DNA from: JAKVBK01 sp022447275
GTDB taxonomy: Bacteria; Pseudomonadota; Alphaproteobacteria; Rhodobacterales; Rhodobacteraceae
Assembly (NCBI GenBank): GCA_047125605.1
Contig: CP138932.1
Location: 620,001 to 684,000, forward strand
DNA: 64,000 nucleotides
Reading direction: 5' to 3'
How positions within the stretch are numbered: the first letter of the stretch is position 1; each line of letters starts with the position of its first letter. Positions 8,847 to 22,256 of this stretch are shown here, piece after piece. Under the pieces are notes generated by a model. It searched no databases. It was not told the DNA's origin and saw only the letters and a list, made by a program, of their open reading frames with translations. Position numbers and translations under genes: made by a program.

Positions 8847-8875
8847 GCACGCCTAGACCTGCGGAGAGAGAAGAC

Positions 8876-9406
8876 ATGCGCACAGCAGAGATGAACACTG
8901 CCGGGCTTCTGGCACTCTTCTCTCTCTACCTCATGTGGATCAGCGGGGCGCCTCCGGCCTGGAATCCGAGCGCGCCCCGGTTTGCGAATATTGGCATGAT
9001 AGAAGGTGAGGGGCCCGGTTCGGGCTTTTGGCCATTCTGGCTGAGCCTTGTGATGTTTCTGTGCTGTCTGTGGATCGGCTGGAACGGCTGGCGCCGGAAG
9101 TCGGGGCCTTCGCGCCAGGAAGGCCCATTTCTGGATGCCCATAGCTGGCGCACCGTCATCCTTGTCGGGGGCGGCGTGGTCGGTTTTTGGGGCCTGATTT
9201 ACGTGCTGGGCTTTTACGGGGCGATCTTCGTTTTCATGACCTATTACATGCTGGTGATTGGGCGTCACAGCCTCGGGTTGACGCTGGCAATCGCAACAGC
9301 CTTGCCCGTGGTCAGCTTTTTCTTCTTCGACGTGGCTATGCGGATCGTGCTGCCCAAGGGTTATCTCGAGCCCCTGTTTATCCCGCTTTACGCGGTTTTC
9401 CTGTGA
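8876..9406 (+). CDS. tctB: Tripartite tricarboxylate transporter small membrane subunit
   Basis: A 176-residue membrane protein with about four hydrophobic segments (roughly 8-25, 50-66, 88-120 and 132-150). It has the size and layout of TctB, the small accessory subunit that partners TctA. The segment GSGFWPFWLSLVM is typical of the family. A GGAGAGAG ribosome binding site precedes the ATG. Assignment depends as much on its place between tctC and tctA as on sequence, because the family is poorly conserved. Confidence 0.88.
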   Translation: MRTAEMNTAGLLALFSLYLMWISGAPPAWNPSAPRFANIGMIEGEGPGSGFWPFWLSLVMFLCCLWIGWNGWRRKSGPSRQEGPFLDAHSWRTVILVGGGVVGFWGLIYVLGFYGAIFVFMTYYMLVIGRHSLGLTLAIATALPVVSFFFFDVAMRIVLPKGYLEPLFIPLYAVFL

Positions 9407-9427
9407 TCTGAGCTTAGGACGCATCCA

Positions 9428-10963
9428 ATGGACATCGTTGTCGCCCTGATGCAGGGCATTGCTGTAGCCCTGGAGCCCATGAACCTTGGCTTGGCCATTC
9501 TTGGCGTGGTGGTCGGCCTGTTTGTCGGGGCCATGCCGGGACTAGGATCGGTGAACGGGGTTGCGATCCTGTTGCCTTTTACTTTTGTGATCCAGTCCAT
9601 GACGGGCTCACCCACATCGCCCATGATCTTTCTGGCGGCGATCTATTATGGGGCCATGTATGGGGGCGCGATCAGCTCGATCACGCTTGGGATCCCGGGC
9701 GCGTCCACAGCGGTCGCCACAACTTTTGATGGCAGGCCCTTGGCTTTGAAAGGGCAGGCGGACAAGGCACTGGTGACGGCCGCGGTGGCCTCTTTTGCTG
9801 GCGGGACCATCTCGAACATCCTGTTCACCGCCTTTGCGCCGCCGCTGGCCAGCGTGGCCCTCAAGTTCGGGGATCCTGAAATCTTTGCTCTGATGTTGCT
9901 GGCCTTTGCCACGTTCATCGGCTTGGGCGGGGACGACATCCCCAAGACCATCTTTTCGATCTGTCTTGGCCTGGTGCTTGCGACGGTCGGATTTGACATC
10001 GTCTCGGGCGAGCCGCGCCTGATCTTTTTCGAGATGACAGGGTTCATGAACGGGATCAGGTTTCTTGTTCTGGCCATCGGCGTCTACGGCATTGCCGAAA
10101 TGCTTTGGACAATTCATTCCACACGATCAGGCGATACGGGCATGGCGCAGGTGGACGTGTCTGCCCGCCGCATCTGGCAAAATATCAAAGAATTTCCAGA
10201 GGCGTGGCGCGGGACGTTGATTGGCTCGGCCCTCGGCTTTTTCGTGGGCATCCTGCCCGCCGCCGGAGCGACACCGGGCTCGCTCATGAGTTATGGGGTG
10301 GCCAAAATGACATCCCGCAAACCTGAAACCTACGGGAAAGGCTCCATTGATGGGGTTGCGGCCCCTGAAAGCGCCAATAACTCTGCCTCGACCGGCGCGA
10401 TGTTGCCCATGATGACATTGGGCATTCCCGGCTCGCCCACCACCGCGGTACTGCTTGCGGGCATGGTCATTTGGGGATTGCAGCCTGGCCCGTTGCTGTT
10501 TTCCGAGCAGCCCGATTTTGTCTGGCCCCTTGTGGGCAGCTTTTACATCTCGAATGTGATTGCACTTTTGGTAAACCTTGCCTTCATCCCCCTGTTTTTG
10601 TGGATGCTGCGGATGCCCTTTACAATTCTGGCTCCGATCATCTTCGTGCTGAGCCTCGTGGGTGTCTACGCCGCCTATCAAAACATGTTTGACGTAGGAC
10701 TCATGGTCATGGTGGGGCTTGCAGCGTTTTTCTTGCGGGTGCTCGACTATCCGCTGGCCCCTGCGGTGCTGGCAATTGTGCTCGGCCCGATTGCAGAGCC
10801 AAAATTACGCCAATCTCTCCTGTTCTCGGACGGAGACTTCACTATCTTTCTCACGAGGCCCATCGCCGGGCCTATCACCGTGATTGCTTTGGTGCTGCTG
10901 CTGCTGCCCCTATTCAAGCTGATCCGGAACAAGCTGCGCAAGCCCGCCGCGGTGGCGGATTGA
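9428..10963 (+). CDS. tctA: Tripartite tricarboxylate transporter large permease subunit
   Basis: This is the 511-residue channel subunit of the TTT system, with about 12 transmembrane segments. Family signatures are the two repeated glycine/proline-rich loops: FVGAMPGLGSVNG near residue 35 with GAMYGGAISSITLGIPG near 75-92, and FFVGILPAAGATPGS near 275 with AAPESANNSASTGAMLPM near 315. It closes the tctCBA operon and probably drives proton- or sodium-coupled uptake across the inner membrane. Confidence 0.93.
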   Translation: MDIVVALMQGIAVALEPMNLGLAILGVVVGLFVGAMPGLGSVNGVAILLPFTFVIQSMTGSPTSPMIFLAAIYYGAMYGGAISSITLGIPGASTAVATTFDGRPLALKGQADKALVTAAVASFAGGTISNILFTAFAPPLASVALKFGDPEIFALMLLAFATFIGLGGDDIPKTIFSICLGLVLATVGFDIVSGEPRLIFFEMTGFMNGIRFLVLAIGVYGIAEMLWTIHSTRSGDTGMAQVDVSARRIWQNIKEFPEAWRGTLIGSALGFFVGILPAAGATPGSLMSYGVAKMTSRKPETYGKGSIDGVAAPESANNSASTGAMLPMMTLGIPGSPTTAVLLAGMVIWGLQPGPLLFSEQPDFVWPLVGSFYISNVIALLVNLAFIPLFLWMLRMPFTILAPIIFVLSLVGVYAAYQNMFDVGLMVMVGLAAFFLRVLDYPLAPAVLAIVLGPIAEPKLRQSLLFSDGDFTIFLTRPIAGPITVIALVLLLLPLFKLIRNKLRKPAAVAD

Positions 10964-11016
10964 CCAACCAGGCCAAACGCCGGTCTGGATAAATGAACGA
11001 CGGAAAGAACTTATCC

Positions 11017-12069
11017 ATGGCTAAAAAGATCCTGATCCTGGGGGCCTCCTACGGCTCGCTTCTGGGAACGAAACTGTTGATGGCCGGGCATGACGTGACG
11101 CTTGTTTGTCGCAGAGCAACGGCAGATTTGATCAACAGCAAAGGCACCGTGGTCAAACTCAAGCTGCGCGATGAGGACAGCCACCGTGCAATCGCCTCGG
11201 GCGATCTGCCGGGTAAAGTTAACGCGGTGACGCCCGAAGAAGCTGGTCCCGCCGCTTATGATCTTGTCGCGCTCGCGATGCAGGAGCCGCAATACGGTGC
11301 CGACAGCATCCGGAATCTGTTGGCGCGGACGGCCGGTGCGCGCGTGCCGTGTTTGTCGATCATGAATATGCCGCCTCTGCCTTACCTGCGTCGTATTCCG
11401 GCCTTGCGTGATGTGCCTTTGGAGCAGTGCTTTACGGCCCCGGAGGTTTGGGATGGGTTTGATCCGGATCTCGTGACCCTGTGCTCGCCCGATCCGCAGG
11501 CATTCCGCCCCCCCGAGGAGGAGGCAAACGTCTTGTTCGTTGGCCTGCCCACCAATTTCAAGGCGGCTGCCTTTGCAGATGCAGGCCATAACGCTTTGCT
11601 TCAGCAGTTGCAGGACGACATCGCTGCAGTGACGCTGGATGGCAAGGACGTGCCGGTGAAGCTGAAGCTCCATGACAGCCTTTTCGTGCCTCTCGCCAAA
11701 TGGTCAATGCTGCTGACGGGCAATTACCGCTGCATCACCCGCGGTGGCGTCCGCCCGATCCGCGAGGCGGTGCATGGTGACCTCAACGCAAGTGCTGCGA
11801 TCTATGCCTATGTGGATGCCTTGGCGCGCAAGCTTGGGGCTGATGCCGCGGATCAGGTGCCGTTTCAGAAATATGCAAACGCTGCACAGAACCTGCTCAA
11901 ACCTTCATCCGCGGCCCGTGCTATCGATGCCGGGGCACAGCAGATTGAGCGTGTGGACATGGTGGTACAGGCAATTGGATCTGCCATCGGCGAGGGCAGC
12001 GCCGAAGTGGATGAAACGGTCGATATTGTGAATGCTCGACTGAATGCAAACAGGTCTGTTGCGGCCTGA
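11017..12069 (+). CDS. Ketopantoate-reductase-like (ApbA/PanE fold) NAD(P)-dependent oxidoreductase
   Basis: The protein is a 350-residue dehydrogenase with a Rossmann N-terminus (ILILGASYGSLLGTKLLMAG) followed by an all-alpha C-terminal domain, the layout of the PanE superfamily. The start at 11017 has GGAAAG upstream; an in-frame ATG eight codons earlier (10993) lacks a good ribosome binding site. The glycine motif GASYGS departs from the usual GAGAIG. It follows tctA after about 50 bp and may act on the imported carboxylate. True ketopantoate reduction is unlikely because no pan genes are near and the protein is longer than PanE. Confidence 0.65.
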   Translation: MAKKILILGASYGSLLGTKLLMAGHDVTLVCRRATADLINSKGTVVKLKLRDEDSHRAIASGDLPGKVNAVTPEEAGPAAYDLVALAMQEPQYGADSIRNLLARTAGARVPCLSIMNMPPLPYLRRIPALRDVPLEQCFTAPEVWDGFDPDLVTLCSPDPQAFRPPEEEANVLFVGLPTNFKAAAFADAGHNALLQQLQDDIAAVTLDGKDVPVKLKLHDSLFVPLAKWSMLLTGNYRCITRGGVRPIREAVHGDLNASAAIYAYVDALARKLGADAADQVPFQKYANAAQNLLKPSSAARAIDAGAQQIERVDMVVQAIGSAIGEGSAEVDETVDIVNARLNANRSVAA

Positions 12070-12177
12070 TTATTCATCTACGGATTGGGGCAGGGGGCGC
12101 TGTGGTTGGTGTCCCCTGAGGATGTTGCACCCGATTTGCGCGCTAAAACTGCTGGCCCATCGGTGTGATGCTTCGCT

Positions 12178-12558
12178 TTAGTTCAATGGGATGCAGCCGC
12201 GCAGCGTTGTGCAGTAAGACCCGAATGCGCTCGGTGCTGGCATATCAAGGGGGTCTGACGGGGTGAAAGAGTCATCGGCACGATCCTCGCGCTCCCGCTC
12301 AGCCTGCTCTGCTGCACGCTTCTTTCTCAATTGATCTAAGTCATTTTCAAAGATCGTATTGAACTCAACCGAGTTCGAAATGCCCATCTCATCAGACGAC
12401 AAAGGCGCCGTAAGTTCATCGAGCGCCTGCGCACTGTTGTTTGGGCTGTTGCCTGTGCCTGAGGGCGCCATCGACCATAACACCGGTGCCGCTTCAGCAC
12501 AGTGGGCCCACCCGATTGTGGCAAGCGCAAAAGCCGTAAGACACTTTTTCTGGAGCAT
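12178..12558 (-). CDS. Small secreted protein of unknown function
   Basis: From the ATG at 12558 the product is about 126 residues: a signal peptide (MLQKKCLTAFALATIGWAHC, cleaved near AEA-A), a polar middle containing a charged helix rich in Arg/Glu (about 75-95), and a C-terminus with two cysteines (SYCTTLRGC) that could form a disulfide. I do not recognise a family. An upstream in-frame ATG at 12585 is possible. It is divergent from the hydroxyacid dehydrogenase gene and is the only minus-strand gene in this block. Confidence 0.55.
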   Translation of the reverse strand: MLQKKCLTAFALATIGWAHCAEAAPVLWSMAPSGTGNSPNNSAQALDELTAPLSSDEMGISNSVEFNTIFENDLDQLRKKRAAEQAEREREDRADDSFTPSDPLDMPAPSAFGSYCTTLRGCIPLN

Positions 12559-12693
12559 GTTGGTGTTTGCTCGATTTACCAACATATCAATCTGTGGCGT
12601 TAGACTTTCAAATTATCCAGAGGTCAACAAGGGTTTCCCTCCGGTGAAATCCATATCATCCTTGCCGGAAGAAACTCACTTGGGGCACTGGCA

Positions 12694-13620
12694 ATGGAAT
12701 TGTTGTTGGATTTGAACCAGCCAGATTGGCTGTCGGATGCAGATTTGGGAGAGCGTCTGTCTCAAGAATTGCCTGGGGTTACGATCCACTGTGGCCCGCC
12801 CGACAGACCGTTGCCCGAGGTGACGATGGCCGTCACTTCTGCGGGGCGCCCGGGCTTTGCCAATTTTCTGCCAAACCTCAAGCTGGTGCAAAAGCTTGGC
12901 GCTGGTGTGGACGGTGTGCTGCGGCATGGGGATCTACCTGACCACGTGCAGGTCGCGCGGCTTGCATCGACAAGCCAAGCAGAAGAAATCTCGGAATATG
13001 TGCTCGGGGCCATTCTTTGTTGGCAGCGGGGTTTTCTGAAGTACGCCCGTATCAAAAGTTGGGCATCCGAGCGGCCCGAACATGTGTCAGAGCGCGCGGT
13101 GACCGTACTGGGCTTGGGGCAGATCGGGGCGCGCGTTGCCCAAGATCTCGCGCAAAGAGGCTACAGCGTGAAGGGGTGGGCGCGCAGTCCCAGAGCCATA
13201 CCGGGCGTGGAGTGCCTGCATGGTGCCGAGGCGCTGGATGCTGCGCTTGCTGGGGCAGGATATATTGTGAGCGTGCTGCCCTCGACACCTGAAACGCGGG
13301 GCCTCTTCGATGCTGCGGGGCTTTCACGGCTGTCGGCTGACGCCGTTTTGATCAACGTGGGGCGGGGCGATTTGATTGTGCCGTCCGATTTATGCGCCGC
13401 GCTGGATGCCGGTGCTCTTCGGGGGGCAGTGCTCGATGTCACTCCGCAGGAACCCTGGCCCGAAACCGATCCTCTGTGGCAACGCGAGGATGTGTTGATC
13501 ACCCCCCATGTCTCCGGCTGGTCGGTAGAGGGGGGCATGGATGTGGTCTCAGACAACTACTTGCGGCTGCAAGAGGGCGCGCCGATCCGCAACCTTGTCG
13601 ATCGAACGCTAGGCTACTGA
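12694..13620 (+). CDS. D-2-hydroxyacid dehydrogenase, GhrA-like glyoxylate/hydroxypyruvate reductase
   Basis: This 308-residue NAD(P)H enzyme reduces 2-oxoacids such as glyoxylate to 2-hydroxyacids. The Rossmann nucleotide site is VTVLGLGQIGARVAQDL (about 131-147). The catalytic residues are present: Arg in INVGRGD, Glu in VTPQEPWPE, and His in ITPHVSGWS. The length matches GhrA of Escherichia coli (312). Glyoxylate and oxalate are linked chemically, which fits the frc neighbourhood, but substrate preference is inferred. It is followed by ade after 31 bp. Confidence 0.8.
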   Translation: MELLLDLNQPDWLSDADLGERLSQELPGVTIHCGPPDRPLPEVTMAVTSAGRPGFANFLPNLKLVQKLGAGVDGVLRHGDLPDHVQVARLASTSQAEEISEYVLGAILCWQRGFLKYARIKSWASERPEHVSERAVTVLGLGQIGARVAQDLAQRGYSVKGWARSPRAIPGVECLHGAEALDAALAGAGYIVSVLPSTPETRGLFDAAGLSRLSADAVLINVGRGDLIVPSDLCAALDAGALRGAVLDVTPQEPWPETDPLWQREDVLITPHVSGWSVEGGMDVVSDNYLRLQEGAPIRNLVDRTLGY

Positions 13621-13651
13621 AGCGCAGACTTTGTCAAAAAGGGAGGGCGCA

Positions 13652-15346
13652 ATGGCCCGTTTAGAGGATCGAATTGCGCAGGGCAGGGGGGATGCCCCCG
13701 CTGACATCGTGTTGCGGGGCGGGCAGGTTTTTGACCTGATGACAGGCGCGATGCTGCAGGGCGATGTCGCCATCTGTGGCGATCGGATCGTTGGCACTTG
13801 CGACAGTTATGAAGGCCGCGAGGTGATTGATGTAACGGGCCTCACATTGGTCCCCGGTTTCATAGACACGCACCTGCATGTTGAAAGCAGTTTGGTGACC
13901 CCGTGGGAGTTTGACCGCTGTGTCACGCCGCGCGGCGTGACAACGGCCATTTGTGATCCGCACGAAATCGCGAATGTGATCGGTGCCGCAGGCATCACAT
14001 GGTTTCAGGAGGCATCTGAACAAGTGTTGATGGATCTGCGTGTTCAACTCAGCTCCTGCGTGCCGTCAACCCATATGGAAACGGCTGGTGCGGAACTTCT
14101 GGCAGAAGACATCGCCGCTCTGCGCGGGCACCCGTCTGGGATCGGGCTGGCGGAGTTCATGAACTATCCAGGCGTCATTCATCGGGATCCGCAGGCCATG
14201 GCAAAGCTGCGGCTGTTTGAAGGGGGACATGTCGACGGGCATTGCCCCCAGCTTTTGGGCAAAGACCTCAACGCCTATGTCGCGGCCGGCATCCGGACAG
14301 AGCATGAAGCGACAACCGTGGAGGAAGCGCGCGAGAAGCTGCAGAAGGGCATGCGGGTCTTGATCAGGGAGGGGTCGGTTTCCAAGGATTTGCACGCCTT
14401 GCTGCCGCTCATCAATGATGCAACCGCGCCCTATCTGTGCCTTTGTACGGATGACCGCAACCCTCTCGACATCGCGGAAGAAGGGCATCTCGATTACATG
14501 ATCCGCGTGATGATTGCGGCGGGCGTGTCTCCGTTGAATGCCTACAGGATTGCCAGCCTGTCGGGGGCCGAGGCCTTCGGTTTGCGCGATCGCGGCCTTA
14601 TCGCGCCGGGGCGCCGTGCAGATATCGTATGCCTCGGGAGCATAGAGACGTGCGATGCGCAGTTGGTGCTCGCCGGAGGGCAGGTCGCAGATGCTCTCGC
14701 ATTCGCGGGTCGGGGCGCTGCGGTCGACATTGGCCGCCGTTCCGTGAAAGCCCCGCCTGTTTCGCCAGAGGTGTTCCGCCTTGGTGCAAACCGCCCCCTC
14801 TGCCCCGTAATTGGCATTCGTGAAGGGCAAATTCTGACGGATCATGAGGTCGAAGAAATTATGCCGGAAGGTGGCGATATGCGTCCTGACCCTGAGCGTG
14901 ACCTTGCCCGGGTGACAGTGATTGAACGGCACGGGCAAAACGGAAATATCGCAAATGGGTTCGTGCGCGGCTTTAACATGCAGCGTGGCGCGATCGCATC
15001 CACGGTCTGCCACGATCACCACAACATTATCTGCGTCGGACAGGACTACGCAGATATGGCCGTTTCGGTGGAGCGGCTGAAAGCGATTGAGGGGGGCTTC
15101 GTCGTGACTGAAGGTGGCCGTGTATTGGCGGAACTGGCTCTGCCCTTCGCCGGGTTAATGAGCAGGTTGCCGTTTGAAGACGTGAAAACGGAACTCGAAG
15201 TCCTGCGGGAAGCTGCCGAAAGCCTTGGTGTGCGCCTGAAAGAGCCATTCTTGCAGCTGGCCTTCCTGGCTTTGCCCGTGATTCCGGCCCTCAAAATCAC
15301 CGATCACGGCATGGTCGATGTCACGAAGTTCGAAGTCATCTCATAG
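13652..15346 (+). CDS. ade: Adenine deaminase (amidohydrolase superfamily)
   Basis: The enzyme converts adenine to hypoxanthine and ammonia. It has 564 residues from the ATG at 13652, which is preceded by GGGAGGG. The metal site begins with PGFIDTHLHVESS (about 70-82), followed by CDPHEIANVIG, the GHVDGHCPQL histidines and LCTDDRNPLDIAEEGHLD. The C-terminal domain with VCHDHHNIICVG and LALPFAGLMS is characteristic of the AdeC type. Its occurrence in an organic-acid cluster is odd, so it may only be a neighbour, or it may act on a related cyclic amide or imine. Confidence 0.9.
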   Translation: MARLEDRIAQGRGDAPADIVLRGGQVFDLMTGAMLQGDVAICGDRIVGTCDSYEGREVIDVTGLTLVPGFIDTHLHVESSLVTPWEFDRCVTPRGVTTAICDPHEIANVIGAAGITWFQEASEQVLMDLRVQLSSCVPSTHMETAGAELLAEDIAALRGHPSGIGLAEFMNYPGVIHRDPQAMAKLRLFEGGHVDGHCPQLLGKDLNAYVAAGIRTEHEATTVEEAREKLQKGMRVLIREGSVSKDLHALLPLINDATAPYLCLCTDDRNPLDIAEEGHLDYMIRVMIAAGVSPLNAYRIASLSGAEAFGLRDRGLIAPGRRADIVCLGSIETCDAQLVLAGGQVADALAFAGRGAAVDIGRRSVKAPPVSPEVFRLGANRPLCPVIGIREGQILTDHEVEEIMPEGGDMRPDPERDLARVTVIERHGQNGNIANGFVRGFNMQRGAIASTVCHDHHNIICVGQDYADMAVSVERLKAIEGGFVVTEGGRVLAELALPFAGLMSRLPFEDVKTELEVLREAAESLGVRLKEPFLQLAFLALPVIPALKITDHGMVDVTKFEVIS

Positions 15347-15931
15347 GGGTGGCCTAACGGGGTGATTCACCACAGGTTCTCTTCTGCAGGGCAGCGAAAA
15401 CAAGCAAATTCATGCTGCGACGCAGAAAGATTGTAATTTCTTTCAATGGCTTAGGTGGTTTCTTGTAAAAAACCTGCCCAAAGGCCCAAAAACCCCTTGC
15501 GGCTTTAGTTAGGTATCCGTAGAACCCCCTTCACCGGCGGCGCTGAGGCGCACGACGGGGCGGCCGGCGGGTCGGGGTTGAGAGGCTCTGGTTTGTTGGT
15601 TGAGATAAATCTGAGAGGTTTAGGCAGGCGGGCGCGCCGGGTAAGATTGGCGCTTCGGTCGGTTTTTGGTCTCTCTGGCTTTTTGACATTGTTGGTATCT
15701 GAAGAGATATGTGGGCGGTTTGGTTCGTTTCGACGACGTAACTTCTACATATCGGCTCTGTAGGTTTTGCCTTTGGTGAGGCCGATGATCGGAGTGTCAG
15801 CTTCACTGTTTGTCGGATTTTCGGATCTGCAAACAGATGACTCTTTCATGGTTCTTATCCTTAGCCGGGTGGGAATTGTGGAAGGATGTGCAGAGGTTCA
15901 CGCGTCAAGGACAGGCAAGTAATTGCCTTTC
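15347..15931 (+). promoter_or_regulatory. rRNA operon promoter and leader region
   Basis: This 585-bp stretch holds no credible gene; a minus-strand frame over 15531-15806 has a low-complexity Pro/Arg/Ser composition and is spurious. A CTTGCG element at 15495-15500 resembles the alphaproteobacterial -35 box, with a weak TAGAAC about 18 bases downstream. A boxA-like antitermination signal lies further down. The last 60 bases contain the 5' processing region before 16S. Confidence 0.55.
15677..15690 (+). promoter_or_regulatory. boxA-like rRNA antitermination element
   Basis: GGCTTTTTGACATT resembles boxA (TGCTCTTTAACA-type) and lies about 240 bases before 16S in the leader, the expected place for Nus-factor loading on rRNA transcripts. 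Assignment is by resemblance and position. Confidence 0.5.
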
Positions 15932-17403
<1,472 letters not shown>

Positions 17404-17627
17404 GATCTTAGCAACGAGAGTTCGCTTTCGTTCGTAGATCACTTAGCAGCTCATATGAGCATATCAGGGCATCTTCGGATGACCCTTTGGGCCAGACCGT
17501 CCTCGTATCTCTTCAGATCTTCGAGCAGGGAAGTATCCTTGTTCTCAGTTGCCTGACGCTGGCCCTTCTCGGCAGACTTTCTGCAAAGTCGCCTCGCTTG
17601 GGCGACGCGCATCTTCGGATGCACGCT

Positions 17628-17704
<77 letters not shown>

Positions 17705-17724
17705 TCATCCTTCGGGATAAATAT

Positions 17725-17800
17725 GGGGCCTTAGCTCAGCTGGGAGAGCGCCTGATTTGCATTCAGGAGGTCAGCGGTTCGATCCCGCTAGGCTCCACCA
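17725..17800 (+). tRNA. tRNA-Ala (TGC)
   Basis: A 76-base spacer tRNA with acceptor GGGGCCT/AGGCTCC, anticodon loop TTTGCAT (TGC at 17758-17760), T-arm GCGG-TTCGATC-CCGC and encoded CCA. It follows tRNA-Ile by 20 bases, the standard Ile-Ala spacer pair. Confidence 0.98.
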
Positions 17801-18272
17801 AGCTTCGATTTGACCGTTGAGGATCACGAGATCTTCTACCGTCCAATCGGACGTCTACTTTACATCGTTTATAGAGATTACACATCAGAATTGCTGGTTA
17901 CCCAAGTGAGGGATAACCCGCGATTGACCCAGGCGGGGTATGGCCCCGATGGACTGAGTAGAGGCTGCCAAGGCTTCGAAAGGGACAGCGATCGCAAGGC
18001 AATTTTGTTCCAAGTCAAGTACACTAACCAGGTGATGTTTTTGTCCTCAGTTTGCCGCAAGGCAGTGGGGCATAGATAGACATTACCAAATCAATGATCC
18101 GGAACGAACCAGTTCGGATCATGGGAAAATGTATGACTTCTGACCAGAACCAGGCCCTTCGGGGTGTTGGCAAACAGCTGTGCGGTGCGCATCGGATGTT
18201 TGAGTGCCTTAGGTGCTCGGACGGCCGGCAGGCGGTTGCACGTAGCAAAAGGTAGTTTGTCTTCTTCTGGAT
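17801..18272 (+). other. Second part of the 16S-23S internal spacer
   Basis: This 472-bp transcribed spacer has no gene. It contains the sequence before 23S that should pair with the downstream flank in the RNase III processing stem. Confidence 0.7.
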
Positions 18273-21096
<2,824 letters not shown>

Positions 21097-21195
21097 TCCA
21101 GTAGAAGATAATCTACTCCAGAAGCCATACATCCCTAAAACTTGGAACACGATGTGTCCGTCGCGGACAAAAACCGCGACAATGGTTTTTCCTTG

Positions 21196-21311
21196 GTTTG
21201 GTGATCATAGCGCGAGTGAAACACCCGACCCCATCCCGAACTCGGAAGTTAAGCACCGTTGCGCCAATGGTACTGCGTCTTAAGGCGTGGGAGAGTAGGC
21301 CATCGCCAAAC
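21196..21311 (+). rRNA. 5S ribosomal RNA
   Basis: The 5' arm GTTTGGTGATCATAGC pairs with the 3' GCCATCGCCAAAC, enclosing the conserved CCCGACCCCATCCCGAACTC and GGGAGAGTAGG segments. No tRNA-fMet gene follows within the 200 bp before the next gene. Confidence 0.97.
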
Positions 21312-21518
21312 CTAGAAAAAACCAAAATAATCTCTGTAAAGGATGACACAGCCCGATTGCACACTCTCTTAACGCTCCATTCGTAGTGTCTGATCCCGGC
21401 ACTCTATCCAGTTTGTTCGCTGTGACCTGTCTGCCCTTCGGCTGATCGGCGCGGCTTGTTACGAACGAAGGGCATCCTCTGGAAAGAGCGCCCTGAAACT
21501 GGGTTTGGAGGAACCGTC

Positions 21519-22019
21519 ATGGCACAAAGAGTTGCGATTTTAACCTGCGTCGGCAATGACGACGATGGCACAGGGCCGGGCCACACTTCGCTGGTCATCG
21601 ATAGCAACACGTATTCCTTCGAGGCGATTGTCGCTATGACCGCCTGGAAAACATTCACAACACGCGCCTATGTCGCGGACAACACCCACCGGCCCCTTGT
21701 TATTCAGGAATTGGCGCGCGGCCGGGTGGATGCCAATGCGGTGCTTCGCTACATCCGGATCACTGCTGCAATGGGGCTGGATTACCTGCAGCATGGGGTC
21801 TGTAGCCAGCAGGCTTCCATGGCTTTGTCTGCAGGGATCCGGGCGGGCTTCAATCCAAGGGGGATCGACACTCCTTGGGCCGTCTACGCCCACGCTGCGA
21901 ACCGGGGCCTTGCGTCAGATACCTATATGATCTGGTCGGGTTCATCCGGCGCGGATCAGAAACTCAAATATGATTTCCCCACCGTCACACGCACTGGAAA
22001 CGGGATCCTGTCCTGGTGA
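21519..22019 (+). CDS. Unknown protein, possible papain-like (permuted NlpC/P60) fold
   Basis: I do not recognise a named family. The 166-residue protein starts at 21519 after GGAGGA. It has no signal peptide or membrane segment. Two blocks resemble circularly permuted papain-fold hydrolases: GPGHTSLVIDSNTYSFE (His22, with a beta strand and acidic E35) and HGVCSQQASMALSAG (Cys95 at a helix start). In permuted families the order is His, then polar residue, then Cys, as here. Function as peptidase, amidase or acyltransferase is a guess. It lies directly after the rRNA operon at the start of the accessory region. Confidence 0.5.
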   Translation: MAQRVAILTCVGNDDDGTGPGHTSLVIDSNTYSFEAIVAMTAWKTFTTRAYVADNTHRPLVIQELARGRVDANAVLRYIRITAAMGLDYLQHGVCSQQASMALSAGIRAGFNPRGIDTPWAVYAHAANRGLASDTYMIWSGSSGADQKLKYDFPTVTRTGNGILSW

Positions 22020-22256
22020 GGTTTCGGGGCTATTCTAATGAATGACCCCTAGAAAAGTTACGTAATAACAGATAATTAGATTTTGACGCGCAGCCTTCCG
22101 CGGCCTGTCAGCCCCACCGCTTTGGGGATCAGTTATGGGCGCTTGATGTCTCACCTTGGCGGAAAAAAAAGGGGGGCTTCACTTGTATTCTCCCCGTTGA
22201 CGGGCCCTCAGATCTTGCGCCCTGCACCGGAAACCTGCCCAGCCTCGGCCCCCAGA

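Noticed and set aside
15531..15806. 91-codon frame on the minus strand in the rRNA leader
   Set aside because: Low-complexity Pro/Arg/Ser composition, no ribosome binding site, and it covers the boxA/leader region, which explains the sequence conservation.
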